DNA of 38,092 bases from positions 1 to 38,092 of the forward strand of contig CALXJZ010000009.1 of assembly GCA_944388745.1 (NCBI GenBank), read 5' to 3'. Positions within the stretch are counted from its first letter, which is position 1; every line of letters begins with the position of its first letter. The stretch comes from an uncultured Clostridia bacterium (GTDB taxonomy: Bacteria > Bacillota > Clostridia > TANB77 > CAG-508). Shown piece after piece: positions 15,033-23,356 of the stretch. Position numbers and translations under genes: made by a program. The notes under the pieces were generated by a model. That model was not told the DNA's origin, ran no database searches, and saw nothing but the letters and a program-made list of their open reading frames with translations.

Positions 15033-16256
15033 TTATGTTTCAGTCAGTAGATAGCTTGAACGAATAGAAGCATCAACAGATACATCAAAGAAGCTGTCAG
15101 AATAATGTGAAAGCCAATTATAATTCTCAAAATCTTGAGCAGTTAAAAACTTACTTCTAGCAGACTTACCAAAACCATTAATATCAGATTCTAAATCTTT
15201 AGAAGTTTTGTATAAGTAGTTTGAAAATACAGTTTCCAAATAGTTAGAACAAGAAGTAGAAACTTTTTTTAGTACGTCATCATCTAAATAACTAGAATCA
15301 GCTTTCATTGAATAAATACGTCCAGTAAAAGAATAAGAAATCTTAATATAGGGAGAGCCATTGACGATATCTACATCTACTCTAGAATCAATAATAGGAG
15401 TTAAATAAATATCAATATATGAATTGCTATCATTAGGATCAGGAATAGAAACTAAGAAACTAGAAATTTCGTTTCTTGTAGCCAAAAAAGACAAAGTTTC
15501 AATAGAATTTAATTCACCTACCAACTTATCGCCTTTAAAAACGGCCATACCAATATTTTCACTTGTAGTTTTACCAGTTAAAGAGGAAGAATTTGCTTTA
15601 TTAGAAGAATCTTTTTGAGAATCTATACCAGTAGTTGTTTCATTATTCTCAGAACTAACACCACCTAAAATTGCATATCCTTCGCAAGCATCACAAATAA
15701 GGCTACTAAAAAATTCACCAAGTGTAGCATTAACAGTATATCCTGTTGATTTACTAGAATTTGCAAAGATTTCATAATGTTTTGTTAATAAATTTTCAGC
15801 TAAAGGCTTAGAATTTTCTAGATAATATTTTGCACCACATTTTGTGATAACTACATTTGTTGATGGTCTAATTTGAGCATTATTAAATAAAGTATAAACT
15901 TCTTCAGAAATTCCACTCATTGCCAATTCTTCTGAAAAAGCAATTATCTTACAATGTGATAAATTAAGTTCTTTTCCAATATAAGTATTCATTAAGTTAA
16001 TACCATTACTAATTGAAGAACAATCAATACTATAAATAATTGAAGGAGATTGTTCTGTTGAGCCAGATTCTGAAACAGAGGAAGCATTAGTAAATTGGAA
16101 ACTCATTTTTAATTGATTAGTATCAGAAGTGTCTATTGCTATTGCAACAACAGTTGACAAATTGTCGATACTTAAAGCAGAATAGGAGCCAGAAAAAGCC
16201 ACTAAAAATATTATAATTACAATTAAAATAAAAAGTCGTCTAATCCATACTCTCAT
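15033..16256 (-). CDS. Ger(x)C family spore germination protein
   Basis: C subunit of a GerA-type germinant receptor in the spore inner membrane. It has an N-terminal hydrophobic segment (6-22), then the family pattern IDNLSTVVAIAIDTSD, the KIIAFSEELA block near 105 and a C-terminal domain with SYSFTGRIYSM and KSARSKFLTAQDFENYNWLS. Its 407 residues are slightly long, owing to a Ser/Thr/Asn-rich insert (about 200-225). Family members are normally lipoproteins with a Cys at the GCWD position. Here the same position reads SGSYSALSID, with Ser for Cys, so it is probably held by the uncleaved helix instead. It lies 26 bases after gerB. Confidence 0.88.
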   Translation of the reverse strand: MRVWIRRLFILIVIIIFLVAFSGSYSALSIDNLSTVVAIAIDTSDTNQLKMSFQFTNASSVSESGSTEQSPSIIYSIDCSSISNGINLMNTYIGKELNLSHCKIIAFSEELAMSGISEEVYTLFNNAQIRPSTNVVITKCGAKYYLENSKPLAENLLTKHYEIFANSSKSTGYTVNATLGEFFSSLICDACEGYAILGGVSSENNETTTGIDSQKDSSNKANSSSLTGKTTSENIGMAVFKGDKLVGELNSIETLSFLATRNEISSFLVSIPDPNDSNSYIDIYLTPIIDSRVDVDIVNGSPYIKISYSFTGRIYSMKADSSYLDDDVLKKVSTSCSNYLETVFSNYLYKTSKDLESDINGFGKSARSKFLTAQDFENYNWLSHYSDSFFDVSVDASIRSSYLLTET

Positions 16257-16282
16257 TTTTAAAACTCCATTTTCTTAAAATA

Positions 16283-17416
16283 TTATTTAGAAACATTTAC
16301 AGAAATATTTCCATTTTTCAAATTACTAGAAAATTTTCCAATACGTTTTTTCAAATAAGCAAGTAATAAAATTAATGTATTAAGAACAAGTCCAATCCAA
16401 ATAACAAGACGAGGATATATATCAGTCTCCAGATACTTAGAAATACTATAATTAGAAGGTAATAAGCTAATAGAAAGCATCAATAAAGCAAAATGGATAA
16501 GAAGCGGTTTTGAGTTCCTTATATTAGTAATTTTCTTAAAAATATTCATAGTAATATGAAGAGTAATACTAAAATAACAAGCCATACCAATAATCCATAT
16601 CAATAAAAGGATAGATTCTAACCTTTGGAAAAATGAACCAAATTCAATATATCTTGCGGCAGAATATAACGGCATAATTTCATCAACTTTTAATAAAAAT
16701 GTAAATGTCAAAAGAATTATAGCAACACAAATTATAAGATAAATAATGGAAAGGCCAATTGAAATCATTGCTATTCTTTTGAATTTTTTAGGATCTTTTA
16801 AATATGGAGGAATAAAATATAAAAACACAATTCCGCCAAAAGCACCTAAATTACCAAGACCAGTAACAAAAGTATCAAAAAGGCCATTACCAAGTATAGG
16901 TGTCATATTTTCAAAAGATAAATTCTGGTTATTAGCAAAAAATATAAATAATATACTAACAAAAATTATAGGCAAAATAATCAAATTGATTTTAGTAGTA
17001 ACAGAAAAACTAAATTTATTAGAAATACAAAGTGCAATAATAAAAGTAAGAAGTATAAAGAAAAGACTAGTCATTGGATAATACACAGTTTTTAAACACT
17101 CACAAAAATTTCTAAGCAAAATACTACTACTAAAAATAAAATAAAAAATAAAAATCATACCTACAATCTTTTGAAAAACAGGTCCACCAAGAAAGTTAGC
17201 AATATCAACAATATCTTGACCAGCAAAACCTTTAAAAAGTTTTACTATTAAAAGAACAAGAAAAAACATGATAATACCAACATATAATAAGTTAATAATA
17301 GTTGCAGAACTTGTAACATTTAAAAGACTTTTAGGTAAAGAAACTAAAGTGTGTGCAACAAAAACAATTAAAATTACACTAATAGCTTCTGGAACTGAAA
17401 TCCTTGAATTATTCAT
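16283..17416 (-). CDS. GerB family spore germination permease
   Basis: B subunit of a GerA-type germinant receptor, an integral membrane protein of the APC transporter superfamily thought to bind the germinant. At 377 residues with about ten hydrophobic helices it matches the family. The N-terminus (NNSRISVPEAISVILI) has the usual short polar start before helix 1, and FLGGPVFQKIVG is the conserved loop after helix 2. AGAAAGGA precedes the ATG. It lies between gerA and gerC in the standard order, but about 150 bp containing a dispersed repeat separate it from gerA. The germinant cannot be inferred. Confidence 0.9.
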   Translation of the reverse strand: MNNSRISVPEAISVILIVFVAHTLVSLPKSLLNVTSSATIINLLYVGIIMFFLVLLIVKLFKGFAGQDIVDIANFLGGPVFQKIVGMIFIFYFIFSSSILLRNFCECLKTVYYPMTSLFFILLTFIIALCISNKFSFSVTTKINLIILPIIFVSILFIFFANNQNLSFENMTPILGNGLFDTFVTGLGNLGAFGGIVFLYFIPPYLKDPKKFKRIAMISIGLSIIYLIICVAIILLTFTFLLKVDEIMPLYSAARYIEFGSFFQRLESILLLIWIIGMACYFSITLHITMNIFKKITNIRNSKPLLIHFALLMLSISLLPSNYSISKYLETDIYPRLVIWIGLVLNTLILLLAYLKKRIGKFSSNLKNGNISVNVSK

Positions 17417-17449
17417 TTTTACTATTAATCCTTTCTAAGTAACAAATTT

Positions 17450-17573
17450 GATTGGAAAAGAATTAAATTTTGGCAAGGAAAACAAATTTAAAATTTATGA
17501 GGCGTACTATCTGTACGTTGATTAAATTTTAAATGAAGTTTGACGTAGCCAAAATTGTAATTATTTTTCAATC
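17450..17573. repeat. dispersed hairpin repeat, family 1, copy B
   Basis: About 124 bp. Terminal arms GATTGGAAAAGAATTAAATT and AATTGTAATTATTTTTCAATC (with TTTGGC and GCCAAA just inside) pair over about 25 bp. The inner part ATGAGGCGTACTATCTGTAC and GTTGATTAAATTTTAAAT matches copy A on its minus strand closely. It fills the gerA-gerB gap and covers the gerA stop codon. Confidence 0.85.
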
Positions 17574-18443
17574 TCTCCATTTCATTGAAATGTTAGCTTG
17601 TTTCTTTTCCTTTTTAGAACTAAGGAAAGTTGAACGATATTCTCTTTTCCAAATAGGAGGAAGAAGGTAAGTGTTTCCCTTTACTTTTTCCAATGGAGAA
17701 ACACCAGTCATATATGGAACTCCAAATGATGTTGTTCCAGCCATCATTGATAAATAAACAAATAAGCCAAGTGCAATCCCAAGAAATCCGCATAAATATC
17801 CTAAAAATATGAATATAAAACGAGTTATACGTACATGTAATCCAAATGAATAATCTGGTATAGCAAAAGATGAAATTCCTGTAATTGCAACAACAATAAC
17901 TAAAATTGGGCTAACAACACCAGCAGAAACTGCAGCTTGTCCCAACACTAAAGCTCCAACAATTCCAATAGTAGGTCCAAGAGGAGAAGGAACACGAAGT
18001 CCTGCTTCACGTATTAATTCAAATGAAATTTCTAATAAGAAAATTTCAACAAAACTTGGAAAAGGTACATTCTCTCTAGATGCTAAAATAGAAAACAACA
18101 ATTCTGTTGGCAATAATTCTTGATGAAAACTTGTTATTGCAATATAAAGACCAGGTAGCAGCAAGGTCAAAAATGTTGCAAAACCTCTGATAAATTTTAG
18201 AAAATTTGCAAAAAGAGGTTTTTCATTCATATCATCAGGTGAACTTAAAAAATCATTTAAAACTGCTGGCATAATTAGACCATATGGAGATCCATTTACT
18301 AAAACTACAACTCTTCCATTTAATAGATAGCTACTAGCCTTATCAGGTCTTTCAGTTGCTAACATTTGAGGAACATTTAAAGAACTCTTGTCAGAAATTA
18401 GTTGTTCTAATTGACCAGAAGAAAGTAAAGAATCTATATCCAA
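17568..18443 (-). CDS. GerA family spore germination protein, C-terminal fragment after the frameshift
   Basis: Membrane part of the A subunit of a germinant receptor. The reading frame is open from 18743, and from there encodes the conserved GerA blocks GNCALFIDT, RTNTSLLRRIV, VGNLTKTKCAICY and, near the fragment's formal start, NNLDIDSLLSSGQ. The fragment then has FPSFVEIFLLEISFELIREAG, RVPSPLGPTIGIVGALVLG and several membrane helices, ending in a polar tail with a Lys-rich stretch. The ATG at 18443 is an internal Met without a ribosome binding site, so the part is almost certainly made as the continuation of the 18721-19263 frame through a +1 shift at 18742-18744. The joined protein would have about 564 residues. 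Confidence 0.85.
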   Translation of the reverse strand: MDIDSLLSSGQLEQLISDKSSLNVPQMLATERPDKASSYLLNGRVVVLVNGSPYGLIMPAVLNDFLSSPDDMNEKPLFANFLKFIRGFATFLTLLLPGLYIAITSFHQELLPTELLFSILASRENVPFPSFVEIFLLEISFELIREAGLRVPSPLGPTIGIVGALVLGQAAVSAGVVSPILVIVVAITGISSFAIPDYSFGLHVRITRFIFIFLGYLCGFLGIALGLFVYLSMMAGTTSFGVPYMTGVSPLEKVKGNTYLLPPIWKREYRSTFLSSKKEKKQANISMKWRD

Positions 18444-18720
18444 ATTATTAATTCGATATTTAACTTCAGCGATTAAATCGTCATTAGTTATATCAGATAA
18501 ATAACATATTGCACATTTTGTTTTTGTAAGATTTCCAACTTCTACATTTTCTATTACTAAATCTTCTGAATTTACTATTCGTCTAAGTAAAGATGTATTT
18601 GTACGAATATTTTCTACAAATGCTTCATGAGGACCTTTTACAACAATTTCATTTGATGGTTTATCAACACTACGTTGTTTAAAACCCTTAACTTCAATAT
18701 CAAAAGCAACTGATAATGTA

Positions 18721-19263
18721 TCAATAAATAATGCACAATTTCCGAGAATTAATTCCAGATATAATATCAGAAAATTTATTTTGTGTTTTTACATTATTTT
18801 GAGGCATTAGACAACTCATGATATATGATGATAAATCAAATTTTTTCACTTTTCTAACGGTGATATTATTAGCAACTGCTTCAGAAACAACCTTGTGTTG
18901 ACTACCATCATAAATGTTACTTTTATTACGTAACATTAATGGTTTTAAAACAAAATCATCTAATATGTTAGAATCTACCATGCCATCAATGTAAAATAGA
19001 AAAGCATTATATTGTTTTCCTCTAGCATTTAATGTAAATTCTCTTAATACAACATCACTGTTTATCATTAAATTATATCTTGTTTTCATGTATTCTAAAT
19101 TAACAGATAAACTAGGAAAAATGTTCTCAATTTGTTTTTGTGGATTTTCTACATTATCTGATTGTGCTTGAGAATTTTGTTCAGGATCTGATGTTAAATT
19201 AAATTCATATTCTTGAACAGGTGTATAGGCAAAATATTTTTGCCATAAATCTTTAATTTGCAT
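18721..19263 (-). CDS. GerA family spore germination protein, N-terminal fragment
   Basis: Start of the gerA gene. ATG 19263 is preferred over GTG 19269, since AAGGA lies about 7 bases before the ATG and directly abuts the GTG. The fragment has a polar leader with acidic residues (to about 50), then the GerA N-terminal domain (YNLMINSDVVLREFTLN, YNAFLFYIDGMVDSNILDDFVLKPLM). The zero frame ends at a TGA seven codons after CGG (18744-18742); skipping the C of that codon gives TCT-GGA-AAT-TGT, restoring the family block GNxxLFID exactly where expected. The order gerA-gerB-gerC is standard. Whether this is a dead receptor, a recoded gene or a sequence error is unresolved. Confidence 0.82.
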   Translation of the reverse strand: MQIKDLWQKYFAYTPVQEYEFNLTSDPEQNSQAQSDNVENPQKQIENIFPSLSVNLEYMKTRYNLMINSDVVLREFTLNARGKQYNAFLFYIDGMVDSNILDDFVLKPLMLRNKSNIYDGSQHKVVSEAVANNITVRKVKKFDLSSYIMSCLMPQNNVKTQNKFSDIISGINSRKLCIIY

Positions 19264-19384
19264 AGGCACTTCCTTGATTAATATATTTTTAATTAGTATT
19301 TCAAAAATATAGGAAAATATACTATTAATTACTATAAAAAAATGATATAATAAAATAGGAATGTGATTTTAAATATTATTTATA

Positions 19385-19456
19385 TTGATAATTGTTTCAA
19401 AAAAATTGGTCCCCCTTTTAAGGATATCCACCAATTTTTTTGAAATCAATTATCAA
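19385..19456. repeat. hairpin repeat, family 2 copy 2
   Basis: A near-perfect palindrome: TTGATAATTGTTTCAAAAAA and TTTTTTGAAATCAATTATCAA arms around TTGGTCCCCCTTTTAAGGATATCCACCAA. It is the inverse-oriented match of 14651-14712. It lies between divergent gerA and the transglutaminase gene. Confidence 0.85.
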
Positions 19457-19497
19457 CAAATATATATTATATAGATAAATGGAAAGGAACAAAAGAT

Positions 19498-20628
19498 ATG
19501 AAAAGTAGAATTGCAACATTTATTATATCTATTGTAACAGTTTTGATAATAGCTGTATTTGCACTTTTCGGAATAATTTTTTGGCAAGAATTTAAAGATT
19601 TTCAGTCAGTAGCAGAAGTTGAAGGTGTGCAAACAGTAATTTCTGAAAATCAAAATAGAAATACAATAGACCAAGATATAAAAACACCAGAAATCATAGA
19701 AAATCCATTTGACCAAATACAAGATAGTGGACAAAGTACTGCTGTCAATGTTGATTATAGTAATGTAACAGTAGACAAATATTTTTATAATCAATTAGAA
19801 GAACCATCACAAACAATTTATAAAGCATTTGAAAGTAATAAAGAAAATATGAAAAGTGGAACTTATAGAATTGACCTAGGAAATAGCTTTTCAGATATAT
19901 TAAATCAAACAAATGGTAGTGATTTGTTAGGTCAATATTATCAATCTGCAATTGAAGCATATACATATGATAATCCAGAGATATTTTACTTAAGCCCAAA
20001 TAAAATGTATCTAAATATTGAAACTACAACTCTTGGAAATAGTGTTACATACAATGTGTATATAAATAATGGAAACGAAAATAATTATTTTATAGATGAA
20101 TTTACATCACAAGCACAAGTAGAAAGTGCAATTAGTCAAATAGAACAGGTAAAAAATCAAATAGTACAAAATAGAAGCGGAAATGTATATGATGATATAA
20201 GAATGGTACATGATTATTTAGTAGAAAATATTGAATATGACACAACAATATCTCAAAGTAATATTTACAATGTTTATGGAGCATTAGTAAATGGGAGAGC
20301 GGTTTGTGAAGGTTATGCAAGAAGTTTTAAGTATCTGATGTATGAATTAGGGATACCTTGTACATTAGTTATTGGAACAGGTACAAACTCACAGGGACAA
20401 ACAGAAAATCATGCGTGGAATTATGTGCAATTAAATGGGAACTGGTATGCAATAGATTGTACATGGGATGATCCGGTATCATCAACGGGATATGTTAGCC
20501 AAAGTTCAAGATATAGATATTTCTTAAAAGGTTCAAGTGAATTTTTGCAAGATCATACACCAAGTGGACAATTTACAGAGGGTGGAAAAGTCTTTAATTA
20601 TCCTATATTATCCGGGATAGATTTTTAA
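19498..20628 (+). CDS. membrane-anchored transglutaminase-like protein
   Basis: Predicted extracytoplasmic protein with a transglutaminase/protease-like fold. Residues 5-28 form one hydrophobic helix (signal anchor), followed by a Gln/Asn/Thr-rich linker and an ordered segment (about 85-220). The transglutaminase-like core covers about 225-345 with the triad Cys in GRAVCEGYA (near 266), His in ENHAWNYV and Asp in AIDCTWDD. The family includes proteases and cross-linking enzymes as well as inactive members, so the reaction is unknown. GGAAAGGAAC precedes the ATG. It is divergent from gerA; a link to the spore is possible but not shown. Confidence 0.85.
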   Translation: MKSRIATFIISIVTVLIIAVFALFGIIFWQEFKDFQSVAEVEGVQTVISENQNRNTIDQDIKTPEIIENPFDQIQDSGQSTAVNVDYSNVTVDKYFYNQLEEPSQTIYKAFESNKENMKSGTYRIDLGNSFSDILNQTNGSDLLGQYYQSAIEAYTYDNPEIFYLSPNKMYLNIETTTLGNSVTYNVYINNGNENNYFIDEFTSQAQVESAISQIEQVKNQIVQNRSGNVYDDIRMVHDYLVENIEYDTTISQSNIYNVYGALVNGRAVCEGYARSFKYLMYELGIPCTLVIGTGTNSQGQTENHAWNYVQLNGNWYAIDCTWDDPVSSTGYVSQSSRYRYFLKGSSEFLQDHTPSGQFTEGGKVFNYPILSGIDF

Positions 20629-20666
20629 GAGAAATATAAAACCCATAAAAATATTAAAAATAATAT

Positions 20667-20702
20667 AAAAAGCACTTGAAATAAAATCAAGTGCTTTTGC
20701 AT
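20667..20702 (+). terminator. terminator after the transglutaminase-like gene
   Basis: AAAAAGCACTTGA pairs with TCAAGTGCTTTT around a short A-rich loop. The rest of the 20629-20954 gap holds only the promoter noted at 20837. Confidence 0.8.
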
Positions 20703-20836
20703 ATTAGCTAAGCTAAAATAACATAATTATAATGATTTTCATTGTATTCCATAAATATTCTTATCGAAAAGAACTTAGATTGTACTGAAATTAATGGATT
20801 CCTAAATCATTCTAATCCTCTCCATGATTAAAAAAG

Positions 20837-20865
20837 TTGCAAAAATTATGTTGAAATGGTAAAAT
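20837..20865 (+). promoter_or_regulatory. promoter of the 157-aa gene
   Basis: TTGCAA (20837-20842), a 17 bp spacer and TAAAAT (20860-20865), about 90 bases upstream of the start. Confidence 0.6.
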
Positions 20866-20954
20866 GTATTGAATAAATTTTTTTATCCTATTTTTCATCA
20901 TAGGTTTATATAGAGCAACAAAGTAAAAATTATTATTTTTAAGGAGGATTATTT

Positions 20955-21428
20955 ATGAAAGTATTTCACACAGAAAAGGGAAATGAAGTGGTATATGTTC
21001 AAATGCAGGATATTATATACATATCAAATGAAATAAATATACCAATACCCGCATCTATTTTTACAAAAGTTTTTACAGGAGTAACCATTGTCAATGATTC
21101 AAATCGGTTTAAGTTTGTAAGATTTGCTGAAAAGCATGAAGTGGAATTTTTTAAAGATTTAGATTTTATACTTGATTATGACAAGTACAAAGATTTAAAT
21201 AATGAAAATTTTGAAAAAGAAGTACAGAAACTTGTCAACCAAGCAAATGAGATTGCTAAAAAATGGAATAGCATGAACGAAAAAGAAAGAGAAAAAAACT
21301 ATTCTATTTTAGAGGAACATGAAAAGATTAGCTACATGTTAAGATTTTTGGTTGAAATTGATGCGGTAAGACATGGCAGAAGGTTCATGCCTTTTCCTGA
21401 ATTTGTAAAAACAACACAAAAAGAATAA
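20955..21428 (+). CDS. hypothetical protein (157 aa)
   Basis: Unrecognised cytoplasmic protein. AAGGAGGA precedes the ATG. The N-terminal half looks like alternating beta strands (VVYVQMQDIIYISNE, FKFVRFAEKHEVEFF), while the C-terminal half is helical and charged (EKEVQKLVNQANEIAKKW). No signal peptide or membrane helix. It contains one in-frame CGG (21105-21107, after AAT) with coherent protein on both sides, so CGG is read as sense here. It has its own promoter and shares a terminator with convergent spoIVA. Confidence 0.7.
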   Translation: MKVFHTEKGNEVVYVQMQDIIYISNEINIPIPASIFTKVFTGVTIVNDSNRFKFVRFAEKHEVEFFKDLDFILDYDKYKDLNNENFEKEVQKLVNQANEIAKKWNSMNEKEREKNYSILEEHEKISYMLRFLVEIDAVRHGRRFMPFPEFVKTTQKE

Positions 21429-21458
21429 AAAACACTTCAAAGAATCTTGTGAAATGAA

Positions 21459-21490
21459 GAAAAAGCCCTACTTGTAAGCAGGGCTTTTTC
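21459..21490. terminator. bidirectional terminator between the 157-aa gene and spoIVA
   Basis: A perfect stem GAAAAAGCCCT with AGGGCTTTTTC and a 10-base loop, abutting the spoIVA stop codon. Confidence 0.9.
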
Positions 21491-22968
21491 TAAAGTATAA
21501 TACAAATCAATCCACCACTACCTTCATTAACAATTCTCTCTAAAGTCTCTTGAAGTTTAATTTGAGCTTCTTCTGGCATTTTAGCAAGTTTTGTTTGTAA
21601 GCCTTCATTTACAAGTTCATGCAAACTCTTTCCAAAAATATTAGATTCCCAAATTTCTTTTGGATTACTTTCAAATTCAGATAATAAGTAATTTACCAAT
21701 TCTTCAGATTGTTTTTCAGAGCCTACAATAGGTGAAACTTCAGTTTCTACATTTGTTTTAATTAAATGAATAGAAGGAGCAGTTGCTTTTAATTTTACAC
21801 CAAACCTTGAACCCTGTTTAATCATTTCAGGCTCTTCTAAAACTAAATCATCAATAGAAGGAGTAACAATACCATAGCCCTTACGTTCAACTTCATCTAA
21901 TGCATAAGATATTCTGTCATATTTCTTCTTAGTTTTAGAAAGCTCTGAAATTATGCTAAATAAGTCACCTTCATTAGAAACAGGAACTTCTGTGATTTCT
22001 GATAATACTTGATAGAATAATTCTTCTTTTAGAGTAATATCAATATTTACATTACCAGAGCCTAGTTGAATATTAGATATTTTAGTTTGTGAAATTATTT
22101 GAGTAGTTGAAATTTTATTTACGCAATTAGAAACGTCTTTCAAAACTCTAATATCTGAAAATGCATCTTTAATTTCTTTATATAATTCAGCTTTTAATGG
22201 GTGGCTAAAATCTAAACCGTCAATCCATTTAGGGAATTTTATACGAATTTGACTAGCTGGAAATTCATATAAAATTTTTGAAAATATTTCATTGATATCA
22301 TCAATTGTTAGATATTCACAATTAATTGGAATAACTGTTGTTTGATATTTTTCGCTTAAGTTTTGGGCTAATTCTTTTGCATAATCAGATTCAGGAGAAT
22401 ATGAATTTAGTAAAATTACAAAAGGTTTGTTTAAAGCTTTTAGTTCAGATACAACTCTTTCTTCTGCCTTGATATAGTCATCTCTTGGAATATCAGTAAT
22501 ACTACCATCAGTTGTAACTAGAATTCCAATAGTTGAATGTTCTTCAATAACTTTTTTAGTACCAATTTCAGCAGCAGTTTCAAAAGGAATCTCCTCATCA
22601 GACCAAGGCGTTTTAACCATTCTTGGCATATCATCTTCTAAATAACCAATAGCGTTATCAACTAAATATCCAACACAGTCAACTAATCTAGTTCTAAATT
22701 TTAGATTATTATCTAAAGTTATTTCAACAGCCTCATTTGGAACAAATTTAGGCTCTGTTGTCATTATTGTTTTGCCACCAGCACTTTGTGGTAATTCATC
22801 TTTTGCACGTTCTTTCTTGTAGTTATTTTCTATGTTTGGAATTACTAATAAATCCATAAATTTCTTTATAAAAGTAGATTTACCAGTACGAACAGGACCT
22901 ACCACCCCTACATAAATATCACCATCTGTTCTTTTTGCGATGTCTTGATACAAACTAGTATTTTCCAT
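21490..22968 (-). CDS. spoIVA: stage IV sporulation protein A
   Basis: Spore coat morphogenetic ATPase that polymerises on the forespore surface and forms the basement layer of the coat. It is a hallmark of endospore formers. The 492 residues match the family. The N-terminal P-loop domain has Walker A GPVRTGKST (24-32) and the LVDCVGYLVD block near 93; the middle domain follows, and the extreme C-terminus GGLICIIL is the conserved membrane-proximal tail needed for anchoring through SpoVM in Bacillus. AAGGAGG precedes the ATG. In Bacillus it is transcribed by sigma-E; no clear sigma-E boxes were assigned here. Confidence 0.97.
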   Translation of the reverse strand: MENTSLYQDIAKRTDGDIYVGVVGPVRTGKSTFIKKFMDLLVIPNIENNYKKERAKDELPQSAGGKTIMTTEPKFVPNEAVEITLDNNLKFRTRLVDCVGYLVDNAIGYLEDDMPRMVKTPWSDEEIPFETAAEIGTKKVIEEHSTIGILVTTDGSITDIPRDDYIKAEERVVSELKALNKPFVILLNSYSPESDYAKELAQNLSEKYQTTVIPINCEYLTIDDINEIFSKILYEFPASQIRIKFPKWIDGLDFSHPLKAELYKEIKDAFSDIRVLKDVSNCVNKISTTQIISQTKISNIQLGSGNVNIDITLKEELFYQVLSEITEVPVSNEGDLFSIISELSKTKKKYDRISYALDEVERKGYGIVTPSIDDLVLEEPEMIKQGSRFGVKLKATAPSIHLIKTNVETEVSPIVGSEKQSEELVNYLLSEFESNPKEIWESNIFGKSLHELVNEGLQTKLAKMPEEAQIKLQETLERIVNEGSGGLICIIL

Positions 22969-23164
22969 CTATTTACCTCCTTAAAATTCGTGTAACTTAA
23001 TTACTGTATTTTGAACAGTAAAAATGTTTGTACAAATTACTTTAGTTAATATATATTGAGCTTTTTTTCGTAATATGACAAGTTTGATTAAAAAACTTGA
23101 TAATAAAAAAAATATGTGATAGAATAGCACCATTAGTAGGGATTGAATATAATATACCAGAATG

Positions 23165-23287
23165 GTTGAAAAATAATTACAATTTTGGACTGTGTCAAAT
23201 TACATTTAAAACGCAGTCACATACAAAAGTATGCTCCTTTACCTTTTAAATGTAATTTTCCTTGCCAAAATTTAATTCTTTTCCAAC
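23165..23287. repeat. dispersed hairpin repeat, family 1, copy C
   Basis: About 123 bp, inverse orientation to copy B. The end sequences GTTGAAAAATAATTACAATT and AATTTAATTCTTTTCCAAC match those of copy B, but the inner arms (ACATTTAAAACGCAGTCACA and ATGCTCCTTTACC) have diverged in sequence while still pairing. It occupies much of the 22969-23356 gap. A TATAAT at 23326-23331 may serve the next gene, but no -35 is clear. Confidence 0.8.
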
Positions 23288-23356
23288 AGATAATACACAA
23301 GAAATATATATAAATAAAAGGATAGTATAATATAGTACTGAAAGGATGAAAAAAGG

